From contig DYCF01000005.1 of assembly GCA_019418225.1 (NCBI GenBank), positions 85,739 through 149,738 on the forward strand: 64,000 nucleotides of DNA, written 5' to 3'. Below are positions 58,704 to 64,000 of this stretch, one piece after another. Origin of the DNA: Clostridiales bacterium (GTDB lineage Bacteria > Bacillota > Clostridia > Lachnospirales > Cellulosilyticaceae). Each line of letters begins with the position of its first letter. The stretch's first letter is position 1. The translations under genes and the position numbers were made by a program. The notes below the pieces were generated by a model, which saw only the letters and a program-made list of their open reading frames with translations, had not been told where the DNA came from and searched no databases.

Positions 58704-61043
58704 ATGAAAGCAGAATTATTAGCACCTGTTGGGAAAATGGAAAATGCCATTGCAGCAGTAGAAAATGGTGCAGATGCCCTCTTTGTAGGTGGCAAATTAT
58801 TTAATGCAAGACAATACGCAGATAACTTCACAGAAGATGAACTCGAACAAATCGTACAATACGCCAAATTACGTGGTGTACGTGTTTATGTAACGGTTAA
58901 TATTTTAATTAAAGAAGCAGAAGTAGAAGGGGTTTATGAGTATCTTAAATACTTAGAGGAAATAGGTGTACATGCCATTATTGTTCAAGATTTAGGTGTA
59001 GCAGCAATTGCAAGGAAATATTTCCCTAAACTTCGCCTACATGCAAGTACACAGATGTCAGCGCATAGCATTGAAGATGTCATGTTCTTAAAGTCATTAG
59101 GGTTTAAGCGTGTTGTACTGGCAAGAGAATTAGGGCTTAAAGAAATTGAAGAGATTATTAAAGCATGTGATATTGAGATTGAAACTTTTGTTCATGGTGC
59201 CTTATGTTATAGTTACTCAGGACAATGTCTTATGAGCAGTTTAATTGGTGGCAGAAGTGGGAATAGGGGACGCTGTGCGCAAACATGCCGTATGAAATAT
59301 AGCTTAATGGATGAAGATAAAACACTTGTTAAAGAAGCGTATTTACTGAGTTTAAAAGATATTTGTAGTATTGAATTTTTACCAGAGCTTTTAGCATGCG
59401 GTGTGCATTCACTTAAAATGGAAGGCCGCATGAAGTCTCCTGAATATGTGGCATCTGTGGTGAAAACTTATCGCAAATATGTAGACCTTGCTTTAAGTGG
59501 TGAAAAATACAAGGTGGCTCAAGAAGATTTAGATGTCCTAAAAGGTGTATTTAACCGTGGTGGTTTTTCAAAGGGGTATTACTTTGAACATGGCACAAAG
59601 GCGATGCTTACGCCAGTAAGTCCAAAGCACATTGGATTAAAAGCTGGGGTAGTTACAAACTTTGTGCCTAAAACAGGGATGGCAACTATTTTACTTGAGC
59701 GTGATCTAAATCCTGGAGATGGTCTTGAAATTATCCGAAAAGGTAAAGATAGCGTAGGGATGGGCATCTCTAAAAAATGTGAAAAGGGGACAAGCATCAA
59801 AGCACACTTTGAACATTTTGTAGAAGTAGGCAGTGAAGCGTATCTTACTAAGAATCATAATCTTTTAAAAGTATTACGTGCTTCTTATCAGAAACCACAA
59901 CGTAAAATGCCAATTCATTTAAGCGTAGTAGGTAAAATTGGTGAACCTTTAGAAGTAAGTCTTGTGGCAGGAGATAAGAAGGTTGTTTATAAGGGAGATA
60001 TTCTAGAAAATGCAATGAATGCCCCACTTACAAAGGAACAAGTGATTAAACAGTTAACTAAGCTTGGAAGTACTTCTTTTGTTGCTAAAACGCATGAAAT
60101 TATTTGGGATGAAAATGCTTATATGCCAATTAGTCAGCTGAATGAAGTGAGAAGACAGGCTGTAAGCTTATTAGAAGCAGAAATCTTAAGGGTAATGCCT
60201 CAAAAACATCCAGTGCATTTAGAAGAAGTGCATCATCATGTACAAGCAAATGAAGAAGTAGGACAATGGTATGTCCATGTGACAACTTTAGAGCAATTAG
60301 AAGAATGCTTAAAATGGTCACAAATTAAACGTATTTACTGGGAGTGGCAATATGACCAAAGCTTAGCGGAAAAGGCTTTAACAAGATGTAAGGAAAAAGA
60401 CGTACAGATGTATCTTGCCTTCCCTTCAATCATGAAGGAAAAGACTTATAAACGTTTTAAAGAGGCGATTATGGCTTGGGAAGAAAGCTGTATAGAAGGT
60501 TATCTTATACGTACTACGGGCTTGTATTATTTATTAAAGGATACAAGTAAAAAAATTATTGTTGACTATAATTTAAATGTCATGAATAATGAATGCATCA
60601 ATTTATGGGAAAACATGGGCGTGGCAGGTGAAACTGTTTCAATGGAACTTACTTTAGAAGAAATGTTACCATTAGAAGGAAGCTTAGAAAAAATTGTTTA
60701 TGGTTATATTCCAGTTATGACATCACAACAATGCATTCTTCGCCATACAAATCATTGCCAAAAGAAAGAAAAAGAAAAGAAGCTTTATAAAATTAAAGAC
60801 CGTAAGAATACACCATGGGCCATTCAAACTGATTGTGAAGCTTGCGTGATGCAAATTTTAAGTTATGAGCCTGTTGTAACAAAAACAAGTGAATTACAAC
60901 GTATTAAAAATCAAATGAATGTACGCCTTCAATTCAATAAAGAAGATGTAGGTGAAGTACAGAAAGTATTATCTGCTTACCTAGAGGGGAAAGCATTTAC
61001 ACCAGCAAGTTTAGAAGGTGTTAGCTTTAAAGGAGCACTATAA
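58704..61043 (+). CDS. U32 family peptidase with DUF3656-type domain
   Basis: U32 proteins are annotated as collagenase-like peptidases, but several are RNA hydroxylases (TrhP on tRNA, RlhA on 23S rRNA). The 779-residue protein opens with L-L-A-P-V-G-K-M-E-N, A-V-E-N-G-A-D-A. The U32 signature region E-T-F-V-H-G-A-L-C-Y-S-Y-S-G-Q-C and N-R-G-R-C-A-Q are near residues 155-195. A collagenase-like middle domain (about 380-490) follows, then a long C-terminal part with Cys pairs. I favour an RNA-modifying role, but activity cannot be told from sequence. Confidence 0.9.
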   Translation: MKAELLAPVGKMENAIAAVENGADALFVGGKLFNARQYADNFTEDELEQIVQYAKLRGVRVYVTVNILIKEAEVEGVYEYLKYLEEIGVHAIIVQDLGVAAIARKYFPKLRLHASTQMSAHSIEDVMFLKSLGFKRVVLARELGLKEIEEIIKACDIEIETFVHGALCYSYSGQCLMSSLIGGRSGNRGRCAQTCRMKYSLMDEDKTLVKEAYLLSLKDICSIEFLPELLACGVHSLKMEGRMKSPEYVASVVKTYRKYVDLALSGEKYKVAQEDLDVLKGVFNRGGFSKGYYFEHGTKAMLTPVSPKHIGLKAGVVTNFVPKTGMATILLERDLNPGDGLEIIRKGKDSVGMGISKKCEKGTSIKAHFEHFVEVGSEAYLTKNHNLLKVLRASYQKPQRKMPIHLSVVGKIGEPLEVSLVAGDKKVVYKGDILENAMNAPLTKEQVIKQLTKLGSTSFVAKTHEIIWDENAYMPISQLNEVRRQAVSLLEAEILRVMPQKHPVHLEEVHHHVQANEEVGQWYVHVTTLEQLEECLKWSQIKRIYWEWQYDQSLAEKALTRCKEKDVQMYLAFPSIMKEKTYKRFKEAIMAWEESCIEGYLIRTTGLYYLLKDTSKKIIVDYNLNVMNNECINLWENMGVAGETVSMELTLEEMLPLEGSLEKIVYGYIPVMTSQQCILRHTNHCQKKEKEKKLYKIKDRKNTPWAIQTDCEACVMQILSYEPVVTKTSELQRIKNQMNVRLQFNKEDVGEVQKVLSAYLEGKAFTPASLEGVSFKGAL

Positions 61044-61055
61044 GGAGGAGATGGT

Positions 61056-62423
61056 GTGGGCTATTTTAATTTAGTCATTTTGCTAAGTCGGTATATATTT
61101 GCCGGATTTGGCGTTTTATTTATGGTAGTTGCCTTTAGCTTTATGAAACCATTTGTAAGCTATAGTTTAGGCACAACAAGAGAAAGAAATAGATTTTTAA
61201 GTTTATGTATTACCTTTGTACATTTGGCGGGGATTAGTATTTTAGTTGGTAAGCAGGCGGATGAAGCTTTAAGAGCACCTATTGTGATTAATGGACTTGT
61301 GATGTATGTCATTATTATGTTGACATTGTGGCTGCTTAAACTTTGGAAAAGACAACACGAACTAGTCCTTTGGCAAATTATGTTCTTTATGATGGATATA
61401 GGTTTTATTATGCTTGAGCGCCTTGATCATGATTTGGCTACAAAACAGCTTTTTGCATATGTTGTAGGTGTTATTGTGGCATTGATATTCCCAAATATTT
61501 TCTCAATCTTAATTAAGCCAGGAAATAAGTATTTTTATTTGGGTGTACTCATTATAACAATGTTTTTACCTTTTGTAGCAGGAACGACAATGCTAGGTGC
61601 TACCAACTGGGTAAGCATTGGAGGCTTTAGCTTCCAACCATCTGAAATTGGAAAGGTGGCATTAGTATTATTTTTAGCTTCTACGCTGAGTGCAGGCGAA
61701 AATCATAAAAAAGGTTATAGAGGATTTATTTTTCCAGGGGTTGTGGTGCTAGGTGCTTTAGGATGTTTAGTACTTCAAAAGGACTTAGGTGCTGCGCTAC
61801 TTTATTATTTAACAGCACTTATGATGTTACTTATGGCCACACGTAGTGCATGGTTACCGGGGCTTGGCTTGTTGGCAGGTGCGATTGGAAGTGTCGTTGG
61901 TTACTTTGCCTTTTCTCACGTAAGAGTAAGGGTAGAAGCTTGGCTAAATCCATGGGCAGATATTAATGGAAAAGGCTATCAGGTAGTTCAAGGACTTTTT
62001 GCTATGGGAACTTGGGGATGGCTTGGAAGTGGATTAACGAGAGGTGTACCCAATAAAATTCCGCTAGCAACCTCTGATTATATATTTGCAGCAATTTGTG
62101 AAGAATTTGGAAACCTTATGGGAATAGTTGTTTTATTAGGCTACTTAGGGATTATCTTACTTTGCTTGCAAGCGGCGTTTCGTTATACACATGCTTTTTA
62201 CCGCTTAATCATCATTGGGATTGCTACAATCTTTGCCGTACAAGTATTTATTATTATAGGTGGCGTAATGAAGCTTATTCCACTTACTGGGATTACAAGT
62301 CCATTTTTAAGTGCTGGTGGAACTTCTATTGTAGTAAGTATGGGAATGATTGGACTGATTACGTATTTTTCTTATAAAGGAAGAATGAATGAAGAGAAAA
62401 AAGGTGGAAGAAAAGGTGAGTAG
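61056..62423 (+). CDS. FtsW/RodA/SpoVE family peptidoglycan polymerase
   Basis: SEDS-family glycosyltransferase that polymerises lipid II with a class B PBP. About eleven to twelve membrane spans in 455 residues. Family blocks are seen: G-A-T-N-W-V-S-I-G-G-F-S-F-Q-P-S-E, K-D-L-G-A-A-L-L-Y-Y, and P-L-T-G-I-T-S-P-F-L-S-A-G-G-T-S. The start is GTG, with GGAGGAG upstream. It overlaps the following PBP gene by 35 bases, a pairing that strongly suggests a dedicated complex. Whether it serves division, elongation or sporulation is not clear. Confidence 0.92.
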   Translation: MGYFNLVILLSRYIFAGFGVLFMVVAFSFMKPFVSYSLGTTRERNRFLSLCITFVHLAGISILVGKQADEALRAPIVINGLVMYVIIMLTLWLLKLWKRQHELVLWQIMFFMMDIGFIMLERLDHDLATKQLFAYVVGVIVALIFPNIFSILIKPGNKYFYLGVLIITMFLPFVAGTTMLGATNWVSIGGFSFQPSEIGKVALVLFLASTLSAGENHKKGYRGFIFPGVVVLGALGCLVLQKDLGAALLYYLTALMMLLMATRSAWLPGLGLLAGAIGSVVGYFAFSHVRVRVEAWLNPWADINGKGYQVVQGLFAMGTWGWLGSGLTRGVPNKIPLATSDYIFAAICEEFGNLMGIVVLLGYLGIILLCLQAAFRYTHAFYRLIIIGIATIFAVQVFIIIGGVMKLIPLTGITSPFLSAGGTSIVVSMGMIGLITYFSYKGRMNEEKKGGRKGE

Positions 62424-63867
62424 AAGTCAAAAGGAAGTTAAGAGAGAAACAAGAAGAACGACTAAAAAAAATCAAGATCAGCAGATTATTTATATGATTA
62501 CAGGCATTTTTGTGGCTATGTTTATGCTGCTGATAGGTTATTTTATATACTTTACCGTTGTGAAAGAAAAGCAGATAGCAGTTCATCCACAAAACACAAG
62601 ACTAAATGCAATGGAAAAGGAAGTTATTCGTGGGACTATTTATGACACCAATATGGTAGTACTTGCAACTACAGAAAATGAAGAACGTACTTATCCACGT
62701 GGCAAGTTATATGCCCATGCAGTTGGCTATGCCACAAATGGAAAAACAGGTGCAGAAGCATTAGCTAATACACAATTACTTTACCCAGATTATAGCGTAA
62801 CTTCTTTGTTTAAGGCAGCATTTTTAGATGAAAAGTTTGAAGGACGCGATGTAGTACTTACATTAGATGACCGCTATCAAAGTGCGGTGGCAGAAGCTAT
62901 GTCAGGAGAGCGAGGTGGCGTAGTGATTTTAGAACCTTCAACGGGGAAAATACGTGCTATGTATGCAAGTCCTGGGTTTAATCCTAATGACATTGCAGAA
63001 AACTGGGACGAACTGCGGACTGATGAAAAAAATACGCCTTTAGTGAACCGTGCCACTCAGGGGCTTTATCCACCTGGTTCTATCTTTAAGGTTGTGACAG
63101 CTTTGGCATATATGGAGAAACAGGGGGATGAATCTTTAGATTTTACTTATAACTGTACAGGAGAAGTAAGTGGTGATGATTATACAATTCAGTGTTATGA
63201 TCATATAGCACATGGTGAAGTAAATCTAGAAACCGCTTTTGCAAAATCATGTAACAGCTATTTTGTTAAATTAGGCGAACAGCTTTCAGTAGGTGAGCTA
63301 AAGGCTGCAGCAGAAAAGCTTGGTTTCAACAAGGACTTAAGCTTTGATATGGCATATTCAAAAAGTAAATTCCAACTTACTTCGAGTGATAGTGAGTTTG
63401 AAAAGGCAGCTACAGCCATCGGACAAGGTAGAACACTTGTAACGCCACTTCATATGGCCATGGTTGCAGGAATGATTGCCAATGATGGTGTAAGTATGAA
63501 ACCTTATCTTATGGATTATAGTATGAGTAAGAAGGGGAGCATTAAAGTAAAAAATATGCCTACTTATGAAGGGGCTGTCTTAGATGAAGCAACTGCTACT
63601 AAGTTACAAAAATTAATGTTAGCTGTTACGGCTAACGGAACAGCAAGTTCGCTAAGTTATAATGGAATGACTGTAGGTGGCAAAACAGGGACAGCTCAAA
63701 ATGAAACTTCAGCAGACCATTCTTGGTTTATGGGGTTTGCAAAAGATGATGCAGATACGAAAGATGCCATAGCCTTTGCAGTAGTTGTAGAAGGTGGTGC
63801 TCAAAGCGTACGTGCAGTTAGCGTTGTACAAAAAATATTAAATGTATATAGTGAGGTAAAACCTTAA
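62389..63867 (+). CDS. Class B penicillin-binding protein (transpeptidase)
   Basis: Cross-links peptidoglycan, paired with the SEDS protein encoded upstream. Basic cytoplasmic head (1-30), one membrane span (about 34-57), and a transpeptidase domain. Active-site motifs are Ser231-x-x-Lys234 in P-G-S-I-F-K, S287-C-N289, and K432-T-G in V-G-G-K-T-G-T-A-Q. The N-terminal dimerisation part is short, as in PbpA-like proteins of Actinobacteria and Clostridia. 492 residues. A strong terminator follows. Confidence 0.94.
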   Translation: MKRKKVEEKVSRSQKEVKRETRRTTKKNQDQQIIYMITGIFVAMFMLLIGYFIYFTVVKEKQIAVHPQNTRLNAMEKEVIRGTIYDTNMVVLATTENEERTYPRGKLYAHAVGYATNGKTGAEALANTQLLYPDYSVTSLFKAAFLDEKFEGRDVVLTLDDRYQSAVAEAMSGERGGVVILEPSTGKIRAMYASPGFNPNDIAENWDELRTDEKNTPLVNRATQGLYPPGSIFKVVTALAYMEKQGDESLDFTYNCTGEVSGDDYTIQCYDHIAHGEVNLETAFAKSCNSYFVKLGEQLSVGELKAAAEKLGFNKDLSFDMAYSKSKFQLTSSDSEFEKAATAIGQGRTLVTPLHMAMVAGMIANDGVSMKPYLMDYSMSKKGSIKVKNMPTYEGAVLDEATATKLQKLMLAVTANGTASSLSYNGMTVGGKTGTAQNETSADHSWFMGFAKDDADTKDAIAFAVVVEGGAQSVRAVSVVQKILNVYSEVKP

Positions 63868-63870
63868 AAT

Positions 63871-63907
63871 AAAAAACTATTCGTAGGATAATGCGAATAG
63901 TTTTTTT
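63871..63907 (+). terminator. Intrinsic terminator after the PBP gene
   Basis: The 13-bp stem aaaaaactattcg / cgaatagtttttt with a 10-base loop is followed by further T. Bases 63908-64000 hold no gene that I can support. Confidence 0.88.
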
Positions 63908-64000
63908 GTTGCAAAAAATAAGTAATATTGCGATTTAAAATAGAAATATCATAGCCGTTAATTTAAGCCTAAGTTTTTCCAAGTCGAAGTATTTCTTCTA

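Noticed and set aside
1..64000. tRNA, rRNA, CRISPR arrays, insertion sequences or prophage genes
   Set aside because: None recognised on either strand: no repeat-spacer pattern, transposase, integrase or phage structural gene was seen.

Overview
The window is low-GC DNA with dense, almost entirely plus-strand gene packing, strong AGGAGG-type ribosome binding sites and sigma-A promoters. Gene content and order point to an anaerobic, flagellated member of the Clostridia (Firmicutes). A Lachnospiraceae/Cellulosilyticum-like organism is my best guess, but the genus is inference only.

Region 1 (about 1-12.7 kb) is the distal part of the large flagellar/chemotaxis operon: fliO-fliP-fliQ-fliR-flhB-flhA (export gate), flhF-flhG (placement and number), then cheB-cheA-cheW-cheC-cheD and sigD. 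CheB has only its catalytic domain. Region 2 (12.7-14.1 kb) holds three small flagellum-associated genes, including a SwrB-like membrane protein and a membrane protein with an MltG-type LysM-like domain.

Region 3 (14.1-32.2 kb) is the conserved information-processing and envelope cluster in nearly the same order as Bacillus subtilis: rpsB-tsf-pyrH-frr-uppS-cdsA-dxr-rseP-ispG-rimP-nusA-rnpM-L7Ae-infB-rbfA-truB-ribF-rpsO-pnp. It is cut by several intrinsic terminators and internal promoters. polC, proS and the DHH oligoribonuclease gene often found in this cluster are absent.

Region 4 (32.2-34.4 kb) carries a CPBP membrane protease, a flavin reductase-like protein with a lysine-rich tail, and the only clear minus-strand gene (DUF4397-like).

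Region 5 (34.4-46.6 kb) is the most interesting part, a hydrogen-metabolism locus. A regulatory block (AlbA_2/Schlafen-type ATPase, DRTGG protein, RsbW-like kinase, sensory-type [FeFe]-hydrogenase homologue, second DRTGG protein, PHP phosphoesterase) precedes an HndABCD/HydABC-type NAD-linked, probably electron-bifurcating [FeFe] hydrogenase. Downstream come a small [2Fe-2S] protein, a second hydrogenase-like sensor with a PAS domain, and a SpoIIE-type phosphatase with an unexplained C-terminal extension. Together these suggest a redox/H2-sensing phospho-switch wrapped around the catalytic enzyme.

Region 6 (46.6-64 kb) is housekeeping: M18 aminopeptidase, two cyclophilins (the second with an altered active site), M19 dipeptidase, a DUF1292 protein with a Cys/His-rich head, a type IIA topoisomerase pair (parE/parC-like), proB, DUF896, ruvAB, zapA, a U32 peptidase, and an FtsW/RodA-PBP pair. 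I saw no tRNA, rRNA, CRISPR array, insertion sequence or prophage. No gene-free stretch exceeds 300 bases. One degenerate intergenic repeat of about 90 bp occurs twice, 34 kb apart.
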